The position numbers and the translations under genes are program-made. A stretch of DNA of 64,000 bases. It comes from Acipenser ruthenus. Taxonomy: Eukaryota > Chordata > Actinopteri > Acipenseriformes > Acipenseridae. Numbering within the stretch: the stretch's first letter is position 1; the number at the start of each line of letters is the position of its first letter. A model generated the notes under the pieces. That model was not told where the DNA came from. It saw only the letters and a program-made list of their open reading frames with translations, and made no database searches. The DNA lies in NCBI RefSeq assembly GCF_902713425.1, contig NC_081246.1, positions 4,767,652-4,831,651 on the forward strand, written 5' to 3'. Below are positions 55,603-64,000 of this stretch, piece after piece.

Positions 55603-56225
55603 GGACTGTCGAGTCTGCAGCGGAGCGGAGCGCAGCCTCACACCGGAAATCAAAAGGACGGCTTGTTTGTTTACGTGGGGGCGGCGCGCGCGAACGCAAA
55701 CGCTCCCGCGCGGCGCGGAGGGCTCGAGCGGTTACGCGTTTTTAAAAATGTTTAAATGTTTGATATTAATTGACCGGAATTGATTTTTTAAGTTTTGTTT
55801 GTTTTAGTTTTTTTTTAGTTTTTTCCAGCGGCTGCCCTCTCGGTGGGCCTGCGTGTGTGTGAGATACAATTATTATCATCATCCACGGGAACAAAACGAC
55901 CCGCTTTCTGAAAATATTATTACACGAAACAAACTGTGTTCAGTAGAACTGATCAAATGTAAGAGTCTGTACCGGTTAACAAATGTAATAAAATGAATTT
56001 ATATTTAAAATCTTACTCGTTAATTCAGCCTCTCCGGCCTCCTCTCTCTCCTTCAGGGAAGAATATTGTGAGGGACCGAAGCGAACAAACCCGCCCCCTC
56101 TCTCGCCTGCCATTGGCTGCGGGGTCATTGTGAACCGAGGAGTCCTCCGGTGATTGGACGGGCTGGGGCTCTCCTAACCAATAGGGAATCAGCTCTGTGG
56201 CAGTTTACCGTAAATTCAAGAAAAC
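55603..56225 (-). promoter_or_regulatory. Leader, first exon and CCAAT promoter of Z6
   Basis: Donor complement TCTTAC at 56011-56016. CCATTGGCTG, TGATTGGACG and AACCAATAGGG are kept. An AAT run follows at about 56262-56313. Confidence 0.7.
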
Positions 56226-56256
56226 AGGCGCATTTTTATACTCGAGTACCGTTAAG

Positions 56257-56302
<46 letters not shown>

Positions 56303-56439
56303 TAATAATAATAATGCGGTGATATATGAAAACAGGAGATTAATGTATTCATTCAAAATAAACACACAAGTAATAGTTTTATTAATTATAATAAAAATGA
56401 TTAAAAGTTACCAGCTGATCAGCCAGTTAATAAAATGAC

Positions 56440-57116
56440 AAGGAAATGTTGGATCATTTATAGAATAGCCGATTCGTTTATAAAGTTACACATGGCTAAT
56501 AATACCTTGTATCACTGTCATGTATAATACAAACACATGAGCTAATACACTCATTTAAATGCGAGGATTACCTTTCCAGATACCAGAGACTGAATAATCT
56601 CTCTCCCATTGAAATGAATGACAAACCTCTCCCTGCTATTCTCACGTCTCCCAGTAGATGGCGCCAGGCCTCCACGCAAGTACTGGCTGCTGGAAAACGA
56701 CACAGCGCCGGAGTAACAGATCTGTGTGCAGTTTCACAGTCAATACGATTGCATGGCTGCGTGTTTAATACATTGTTCCACTAGACTTCAGTTTAACAGT
56801 ATTTTTGTTTCAGTCTAATCAATCGTGGGAAACCACTGAATCTACAATTGGATAAGAGCCTCTACAGAAACTACAATATTATTCCTGAGTGAATGTTTGC
56901 TACATTCTACCAGAGTTCAGCTTTCTGTGCAGAACTAGTTCATCAGAAATGTTGACTTTCCAGTTAGTTTACATTCCCCATTCTAGTTCCAGGCAGGCAG
57001 AACATTGCTTAAATTACTGGCTTTATTGTATTCTAAACTCTTTTCAGAATGTAGTAAACTAACACAGACACCAAGAAGAAGGGGTTATATTGTAGCGTCA
57101 AACTGAACAGGACTGT
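56440..57116 (-). repeat. CTCF-bearing module of unit Z6
   Basis: Reverse copy of 17560-18140. The CTCF core lies at 56651-56664. A small deletion after CATCAGAAA is private to this copy. Confidence 0.85.
56651..56664 (+). promoter_or_regulatory. Consensus CTCF-type motif, unit Z6
   Basis: CCAGTAGATGGCGC, an exact fit. Confidence 0.55.
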
Positions 57117-57283
57117 GTGTATGGCAGGTGTTCCTAATGTTTTGGCCAGCTCTTTTGCACAGTGCTGTATTGTGTGTATTTGCATGCTGTGTGTGTATGG
57201 CAGGTGTTCCTAATGTTTTGGCCAGCTCTTTTGCACAGTGCTGTATTGTGTGTATTTGCATGCTGTGTGTGTATGGCAGGTGT
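57117..57283. repeat. 76-bp minisatellite, about two copies (shortest array)
   Basis: Same unit and same right edge as 50505-51203. Confidence 0.95.
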
Positions 57284-58146
57284 ACCGCCCTGTCTCTCTA
57301 CACTACAGGTTAACGCTGCAGCCTGTAAGGTTTGTGGATTCAGGTAAACATGGAATTAACTACTGTGTTGCTCTATAAGGATGAGACCAGACCATGTTTC
57401 AAATCTGAACAACGTTTACCATTTATTAGTTTCAAATCCCCACATTCCATTCTACATTGAACTCTATTGTATAGATGCTTTCCTGTTCTTTGATGCAGAT
57501 GTGATGCATTGATATTTACTGAAGCAACTCCTTCTCTTTCATATACTGAGTTTACGTGTCACTGGAAGTTAAATACAACCTTTAAAAACTCAAGCATAAC
57601 GTTAAAATAGAACGAAAAAGAAACTTATTAATAAAACGAGGCCCACGTCCCACACAAAACACACTGGCAGAGTCTTCTGGTCTCTTCAGACACTTCATGA
57701 AATGAATTCAGTGTCACACAGATCGGGTTTACTCAGATTATTTCTCTCAATCTTGAAGCTCATCTAAACTCAATTAACACACAGCTTGCTAATCATGGTA
57801 ATAGAAACCCTTCTTGCTGATTAAAACAGCTTGATCTCTTCATTCCAATGCAGTTCATGATGTTAGGAAGAGTTGAACAGATAGGAGCTGGAGAGTCAAC
57901 AGGCTGTGATTCAAAACGAATTCAAAGGGATAGTTTAAGAGATAATTTTTCAAACATTTCATGAGTGTTGCGATTTAAATACAGCGCCCCAAGAGGAGTT
58001 TACTGTGGTGATCCAATCACTTCCGGGTAAAACAGGAAGGTAATCCCTGACCGAAATCAGTCCTTTCATTGGCTTACAAATTTGAATGACGCTTCCTTTT
58101 ACACAAGCAATGTGCGTCATTAACACAGGGAGCGACCCTCCTCCAT

Positions 58147-58191
<45 letters not shown>

Positions 58192-58870
58192 GAGAGAGAA
58201 CAGGATTCAAAACATGTATAGAAACAAAATATAGTTTTATTGATGACAGAAGGATAAACATGTCAGTTTCATTCACTTGTGTTTCAGGATAACAATTCAT
58301 TTCATGGCTTGAAAGTCATGGCACCTCGTATCCACCAGGTGTCGCACTTCTTAACCCTTTATAGGAAGAAAGTTGTATCCTGGCTTCCAGACAGACTTTC
58401 TTAATTAACAGATAAGAATCAGCTCTGTTTGTTTAGATCAGACTGGCAGGTAATCTGAACTGAATCCAATTTAAATCTTTATGACCCTCTGTTACTAATA
58501 TCCAGTCCTTTGAAGCAGATCTTGAATGTTATGGGAGAAAGCTGGGGGAAGACACACTTAATTAACATCACAGCATCTTAAGCCTCATAGTTTAAGATTT
58601 GAAATGTCATTTTATAAAGTACATTCAATTACAACTATGAATTTCTCCCACACCGTATACGTTGAATATACAGACTTCTCAGGGGTTGGAGGCACTCAGC
58701 TTCACCTCGTATCACACAACGCTCTGAGGCGTCTGTATATTCAATGGATTGCAAACTAAGAATGTACTTTATAATGTAACGGCTTCAGAGCACTGTGTTT
58801 AATATTGATGAATCTGTATCATCTGTAGACATTCACCAGAGATCTCACAGATTCTATATTACGCTGCTGT
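57284..58870. repeat. 3' flanking block, near-identical to 51204-52838
   Basis: Includes an AG tract at about 58147-58198 and a CTCF-like CCACCAGGTGTCGC near 58335 (one mismatch). No gene seen. Confidence 0.85.
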
Positions 58871-60343
58871 TTAAAACGACTGGAATTTCTGAGCGCGGGT
58901 TAAACTTTTTTCACATTTATGACACGGATGCGGTTTCTCTCCAGTGTGGATTCGCTGGTGAATTTTCAGGTTTTGTAACTCATTGAAACTCTTCCCACAG
59001 TCAGCACAGACATGTGGGTTCTCTCCAGTGTGGATTCGCTGGTGTAGTTTCAGGTATTGTAAATGATTGAAACTCTTCCCACAGTCAGCACAGACATGTG
59101 GGTTCTCTCCAGTGTGGATTCGCTGGTGTAGTTTCAGGTATTGTAAATGATTGAAACTCTTCCCACAGTCAGCACAGACATATGGTTTCTCTCCAGTGTG
59201 GATTCGCTGGTGTGTTTTCAATTTGCCTGACTGTCTGAAACTCTTCCCACAGTCAGCACAGACATGTTGTTTCTCTTCAGTGTGGATTCGCTGGTGTGTT
59301 TTCAATTTGTCTGACTGTCTGAAACCCTTCCCACAGTCAGCACACACATATGGTTTCTCTCCTGTGTGGATTCGCTGGTGACGTTTCAGGCTTTGTGACC
59401 ATCTGAAACTCTTCCCACAGTCAGCACAGACATGTTGTTTCTCTCCAGTGTGGATTCTCTGGTGTGTTTTCAAGTGGCCTGACTGACTGAATCTCTTCCC
59501 ACAGTCAGCACAGACATACGGTTTCTCTCCAGTGTGGATTCGCTGGTGTGTTTTCAAATTGCCTAACTGTCTGAAGCTCTTCCCACAGTCAGCACAGACA
59601 TGTGGTTTCTCCCCAGTGTGGATTCGCTGGTGAAGATTCAGGTTTTGTAAATTATTGAAACTCTTCCCACAGTCAGCACAGACATGCGGTTTCTCTCCAG
59701 TGTGGATTTGCTGGTGAAGTTTCAGGTGTTGTAACTGACTGAATCTCTTCCCACAGTCAGCACAGACATATGGTTTCTCTCCAGTGTGGATTCGCTGGTG
59801 TGTTTTCAAGTTATCTAACGTTCTGAAACTCTTCCCACAGTCAGCACACACATATGGTTTCTCTCCTGTGTGGATTCTCTGGTGAAGTTTCAGTTTTTGT
59901 AACTGACTGAAACTCTTTCCACATTCTGTACAGGACAGTGAGCCCTGCAAGCTGCTTGTTTTAAAATGGTTACCCTCCTCTTCAACATGGACAGGGTCTA
60001 GTTCAGGAAGCTCCATCTCTGAATCCTGCCTTTCACAAGGATAACCCAGCTGTACCTTCAGAACTCGCAGGTGGTGTTTCACGGTGCTGTGGCGTCTGAA
60101 ATCCGCCCTGCATTCATGACAGTTAGAATGATGAGACTCCTCTTTAATATGGACTGATTCTAGTACTGGACTCTCCTCTTTAATATGGACTGATTCTAGT
60201 ACTGGACTCTCCTCTTTAATATGGACTGATTCTAGTACAGGACTCTCCTCTTTAATATGGACTGATTCTAGTACAGGACTCTCCTCTTTAATATGGACTG
60301 ATTCTAGGACAGGACTCTCCTGTTTAATATGGACAGGCTCCAT
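58871..60343 (-). CDS. Z7: C2H2 zinc-finger protein, six IKxE repeats, 12 fingers, original C-terminus
   Basis: ATG at 60343 ([11 protein letters not shown]). The lead sequence is shortened: TGTGAAAGAGAAGATTCAAC is missing before the ATG. It has six repeats, the degenerate finger [20 protein letters not shown], a second lead module and the acidic spacer, then 12 fingers. Fingers 10 and 11 are identical (NHLQYLKL), including the TGENPH linker. A final unit [17 protein letters not shown] is in frame, unlike in Z3 and Z6. This probably represents the ancestral end of the family. Confidence 0.93.
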   Translation of the reverse strand: MEPVHIKQESPVLESVHIKEESPVLESVHIKEESPVLESVHIKEESPVLESVHIKEESPVLESVHIKEESHHSNCHECRADFRRHSTVKHHLRVLKVQLGYPCERQDSEMELPELDPVHVEEEGNHFKTSSLQGSLSCTECGKSFSQLQKLKLHQRIHTGEKPYVCADCGKSFRTLDNLKTHQRIHTGEKPYVCADCGKRFSQLQHLKLHQQIHTGEKPHVCADCGKSFNNLQNLNLHQRIHTGEKPHVCADCGKSFRQLGNLKTHQRIHTGEKPYVCADCGKRFSQSGHLKTHQRIHTGEKQHVCADCGKSFRWSQSLKRHQRIHTGEKPYVCADCGKGFRQSDKLKTHQRIHTEEKQHVCADCGKSFRQSGKLKTHQRIHTGEKPYVCADCGKSFNHLQYLKLHQRIHTGENPHVCADCGKSFNHLQYLKLHQRIHTGENPHVCADCGKSFNELQNLKIHQRIHTGEKPHPCHKCEKSLTRAQKFQSF

Positions 60344-61523
60344 CTTCAAGGATAATCCAGTTTTATCTTCTGAAAAAATTTCCTGAAAAGAAAAGAAAAT
60401 CTCTCTTAGATTCTATGAACTTGCCTTACCATCTCCAGACTCCATTCATTACCATGTTCACAAATGTGCTGTACTGAGTGAGATGAAGGAGATTTTCTAT
60501 AACAAGGAGGAAGGAGAGATGGACCAAAATCACAGAAACAAAGACAGTTCTAAACAGAGAAATATTCAAACATGTATAAAAAGCACCCACACATGTAACC
60601 ACTCAAGCATAAGATCCTCAGGAACACTGCTTAGAAAATAACAGCATTTCATTCACACAAGACAAAGGTTAGTATTGAAAAGGTTGACAGATTTGATAAT
60701 GAAGTTTCTTTTTAGTGCTGTGAAAGATTTGCATGTATACTTATTGGTGCTTGTAAGCACCCACAGAACTAACCAGGCAAGAGATGCAATAAACATGAAT
60801 ATAAAGTGTGTAAACTTCCATTCCCATGTAAACCCCCACATTAGATTTGTTTAAACAGTTCTGCCTGTCAGCATCATGTAGAGCTCCTTGAAACTAAAGC
60901 ATGAATCTGAAAGGTCTCTACATGCAACAACAGAAATAGAGATCACTCCACACCACTATTGTGATTCTCAATCTCTATAGCTTAGATCAGACTTGTGTTC
61001 AGTATTAAATAAACCGATACGACCAGAAACACTCAATCGAACCCAGAGCGGTGAAGCTGAATCAGGACTGAAGAGTGAGGATCAATTGCAGTGAAGTGAA
61101 AGCAGAGTCCTGACTGGGGATGAGCCCGTGGTTCGTACGGAGGACGGGACTAAACTGGCATGCAAGGTAATACCAATTGCAACGAACTAAGCAGCTCCAG
61201 ATAGTCCCCAGCTGAGGATTAAAACGTGTCTCAATTAAAACGAACCCCAAAAAACTGCTGTTGCTGTCTAGAGGATACTAAAAAAAAAAACCTTACTGAG
61301 TTAGTCCAGCAATTTCTGTCGACTAAAGACTTGTGGTATCGTATTAACTGGAACAAATGTGAAACATCCCAAAATGTATTGACAACTTCATAAAACTGAA
61401 CTATTCCTAACCAAATGTGATATAAAATGATTTGAAATCTTCTTGGGGAGAAAGTGTCAAAACGTTTGCAATAACACCCAGTTTCATGCTTATTTAAATT
61501 ATTCAAATGAACGCAGGCCTGTT
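60344..61523. other. Z7 intron (- strand), no exon recognised
   Basis: 60410-60600 matches the Z2 intron (30250-30450). The rest is unique AT-rich sequence. Confidence 0.55.
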
Positions 61524-61524
61524 T

Positions 61525-61559
<35 letters not shown>

Positions 61560-61778
61560 ATAATTCCAATCCGACTCTCCAGTGTCTCTGCTTCCATCCT
61601 CTTCCACAGGGAAGGCAGCGTTGAATCTGTTCACAAGTGGATCCCGTGCAGCTCTGCTTTGCAGAATCGCTGTGGAATCCTTTCTGTCCTCCTCCACAGC
61701 TTCACTACAATCTTTTATACACTCCATGAAATAAAGTTTTTGCTCCGGTGTATAATTTTGCACACGACTGCCGGCCAC
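61524..61778 (-). CDS. Possible Myb/SANT-like (zeste/Harbinger-type) exon, partial
   Basis: From an ATG at 61778 the frame reads MAGSRVQNYTPEQKLYFMEC ... RKDSTAILQSRAARDPLVNR FNAAFPVEED, then runs into an ATT tract. The pattern FTPEEK...W..I...FNA is typical of Myb/SANT-like DNA-binding domains used by Harbinger-type elements and zeste-like genes, but the usual central Trp is absent and the rest of the domain is short. It may be a first exon or a relic. It lies inside the inferred Z7 intron. Confidence 0.3.
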
Positions 61779-62391
61779 GGCTGCCTTCGTACGGCTGTCC
61801 TGAGAAATGAAGCTTTCATAGGCTAGACCTGAAAGACGTCATCAGCATTTCTGATTTGATGGATAGTTTAATCGCTTTACGGACGCATTTGTTTTGAATT
61901 GAATCACGAGGACTAACACATGTTTTGATTCTCCTCAAACGCAGCTTCATGTATTTTGTTCAAGGAAAATCTGATTACACATCGAGTGAATTCAGCCTTA
62001 CTATTTACTTCTGCGCGTCAATACATTCTGTACATATTTTTTTTTTTTAAATGTAAAATTTAATAAACAATAATTAATATGAAAGTTTTCTTTAAAAAAA
62101 TAGATTGATCTTGTAATGAAATTTAATTCCCCTCCACTTAGATCCCTTTTAACAAACCTTTCAACCTTTTAACAAAGTCCCTGGAGTGTTTCAATTGAGT
62201 TATGATGTTGCTACAAGGTTGTGTGTTAGCCGATCTCAATGACCGCATGAAGCACGCAGGGCTCATGATCTAATATAAGCGCCGGGTCTGCTGGCAAACA
62301 AACACAGGAGGCATTTAATCGAATTTTTACGGTAACTCTCATTTTCACCGCGAGACGTCCTCTCTGTCCTGCGAGGTGGAGACGAGTTACA

Positions 62392-62415
62392 CGCATGCGC
62401 GTTGGGGCTTCCGGC
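62392..62415. promoter_or_regulatory. NRF1-like (CGCATGCGCG) and ETS-like (CTTCCGG) pair
   Basis: GCATGCGC is the NRF1 core and CTTCCGGC a GABPA-type ETS site, 6 bases apart in a GC-rich stretch. It could drive the Myb/SANT-like exon (- strand) or a transcript to the right. An unrecognised 126-codon plus frame (62395-62775) starts inside it. Confidence 0.4.
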
Positions 62416-62419
62416 ATTC

Positions 62420-63150
62420 TCGTCTCTCCGTTACGAATTAATTTTACAATTAACAGTTTCTCTCTTTTAATTCAGAAACCAAAACCTATTAAAACAGGGC
62501 TCCGGGTCGTTTTTAAAGGGGAGTTGCAGTTAAACACGACGAACAGTGGTGAGTTAGCAGACTTGGGAGAAGAATATTATGCTAATTTAATTCTCCTCGT
62601 CAGCGGTAAGCAGAACTACAGGGGAGTCATCTATTCGGGAGACGATATCATGTTTTTAAAAACTACAGGAAAGCCACTAAGCCGATCAAAAGGATACCAA
62701 GCTGGCTGTGCGGAGATTCTTGTGCAGGAACGTCTTGTGTTTTGTCGCTGGCGGGATATAAGTTTGCAGGGTTAGCTCTGAATTTCACAATCAGACTCGA
62801 TATGGAGGCCGGCGGTACCGCTGTTCATTACCGTGCGGGTATGAGAGACTGTCTCAAAGCTCCGCTGGGCAAACGGGTTTTTATTTCACTTTGTAAGTTA
62901 CTCTTCCACGGGATACGATTTCTGAGCATCTATATTTAAACAGACCCCCCCTCCCCCCTCCCGGGCAGCCCTAATGGAGGCACATTTACAGCGTTGATTT
63001 TCATCGGGGTTTAGCTTCAGTTGTTAATGTAAATGAGGCTTAGAAGAATTATGATGGAATACAAAACCGCGCTACCCGAATACTTTGAAACACCTTCCCC
63101 TCCACCCCCCTAGAATTAATTCTGTGGAGGCCCATGTCACCGGTACCGCT
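62420..63150. other. No gene recognised
   Basis: Holds one unsupported plus frame (to 62775) and pyrimidine runs at about 62943-62962. Confidence 0.4.
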
Positions 63151-63173
63151 GCTATTGACCCAAAAAAGTATTT

Positions 63174-63765
63174 TGTTTGTTTGTTTGTTTGTTTGTTTGT
63201 TTGTTTGTGAGGCGGCGGCGCGCGCGCACGCAAACGGCCCCATTCAGCGCTGAGGTGAGAGCTCGAGCGGTTATTGTTTGTAAACAAATAGAAACGCTCG
63301 GTATTAATTTAACACGATAGATTTTGTTTTCATTTGTTTGGTTTTTTTCTCCCCAGGGGCGGTGGGTCTCTGTGTGCGTGTTATTATTATTATTATTATT
63401 ATTATTTATTTATGACCACGGAAAAAAGGACCGTCTTTCTTGCAATATTATTACACGAAGCAAATAATTTGCAGTACAACTGATCAAATGTAAGTGTCTG
63501 TACCGGTTAACAAATGCAATACAATTAATTTAGATTAAAAAAACAAAACTTACTCGTTAATTCAGCCACTCCAGCCTCCTCTCTCTCCTTCAGGTAAAAA
63601 CATTGTGAGACCGAAGCGAAAACAAACCCGCCCCCTCTCTCACCTGCGGGGACATCCTGAAAAGAGGAGTCCTCCGGTGATTGGACGCGCTGGGGCTCTC
63701 CTAACCAATAGGGGATGAGCTCTGTGGAAGTTTAGTGTATAATCAAGAAAACAGGAGCATTTTTA
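63174..63765 (-). promoter_or_regulatory. Leader, first exon and CCAAT promoter of Z7 (most diverged copy)
   Basis: A (TTTG)n run lies at 63174-63208, then GGCGGCGGCGCGCGCGCACG. The donor complement CTTAC lies at 63549-63553. TGATTGGACG and AACCAATAGGG are kept, but the third CCAAT (CCATTGGC) is deleted. No SINE at the junction. It would start Z7 about 3.2 kb upstream of its coding exon. Confidence 0.6.
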
Positions 63766-63782
63766 TACTCGAGTACCGTTCA

Positions 63783-63783
<1 letters not shown>

Positions 63784-63843
<60 letters not shown>
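63784..63843. repeat. (AAT)n microsatellite
   Basis: About 19 units, in the position of the runs at 18313 and 34388. The unit continues past the window end. Confidence 0.95.
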
Positions 63844-63844
<1 letters not shown>

Positions 63845-64000
63845 TATGCGGTGATGTATGAAAACATGAGATTAATGCATGTATTTAAAACAAGCACACC
63901 GATAAGAGTTTTATTAATTATATCAAAACATGGATAAAAGTTACCAGCTGATCAGCCAGTTAATAAAATGACAGGGAAATGTTGGTTCATTTATAGAATA

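Noticed and set aside
40576-57347. Repeated array with regular spacing that could suggest CRISPR
   Set aside because: Units are contiguous 76-bp repeats without unique spacers, in a vertebrate genome.
19734-60343. Possible KRAB, SCAN or BTB domain in the ZNF cluster
   Set aside because: None of the coding exons shows these motifs. Upstream exons are short and appear non-coding.
62395-62775. 126-codon plus-strand frame
   Set aside because: No recognised domain, no splice support and no paralog. Kept only as a remark under the promoter-like site.

Overview
The window is vertebrate nuclear DNA, most likely from a non-teleost ray-finned fish of the sturgeon/paddlefish type. The evidence is: intron-containing genes; C2H2 zinc-finger (ZNF) paralogs in tandem; tRNA-headed SINEs that share an L2-LINE tail (a GTAAGTCGCC-TGGATAA-GGCGTCTGCTAA core followed by an AAT tract); a CR1/L3-like LINE; hAT DNA transposons; and very abundant mini- and microsatellites. 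The organism call is inference from repeat style, not a database match. No bacterial genes, CRISPR, rRNA, LTR or virus-like element was recognised.

Left part (1-17.5 kb). The last exon of a membrane protein (possibly an SLC6-type transporter) ends at 400. Its 3' flank holds five successive hairpin-forming ACTACA/CATGG inverted pairs. A 90-bp minisatellite, a CT tract and a 2-kb, 40-bp satellite follow. A CCAAT-rich promoter near 5.9 kb starts a multi-exon C2H2 ZNF gene (coding 11762-15089). Its first intron is filled with 3.5 kb of TG/TCTCA repeat and about 18 copies of a 106-bp repeat. Its second intron holds the same 40-bp satellite as at 3.3-5.3 kb, inverted.

Right part (17.5-64 kb). This is a young cluster of seven ZNF genes, here called Z1 (+ strand) and Z2 to Z7 (- strand). 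Each has a single coding exon made of an N-terminal array of 12-residue [12 protein letters not shown]-type repeats (5 to 23 copies), an acidic spacer and 7 to 13 C2H2 fingers. Each repeat contains a Psi-K-x-E SUMO-acceptor consensus. No KRAB, SCAN or BTB domain is visible. Each gene has a copy of the same CCAAT-rich promoter and first exon 1 to 5 kb upstream. In five units (Z1 and Z3 to Z6) a consensus CTCF site lies 0.4-0.7 kb beyond the promoter, and a sixth site lies in an orphan half-unit at 25.5 kb. The units also share a SINE at one junction, a 76-bp minisatellite of varying length, and a 3' flank with an AG tract.

Taken together the right part reads as an expanding ZNF cluster. Finger number, SUMO-motif number and flanking satellites all vary between paralogs, while promoter and insulator-like motif are copied with every unit. 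Z1 has lost its terminal finger to frame decay and a 2.3-kb hAT insertion. Z3 and Z6 share a one-base insertion that removes the last finger, and Z4 and Z5 end early with decayed fingers still amplifying behind the stop.
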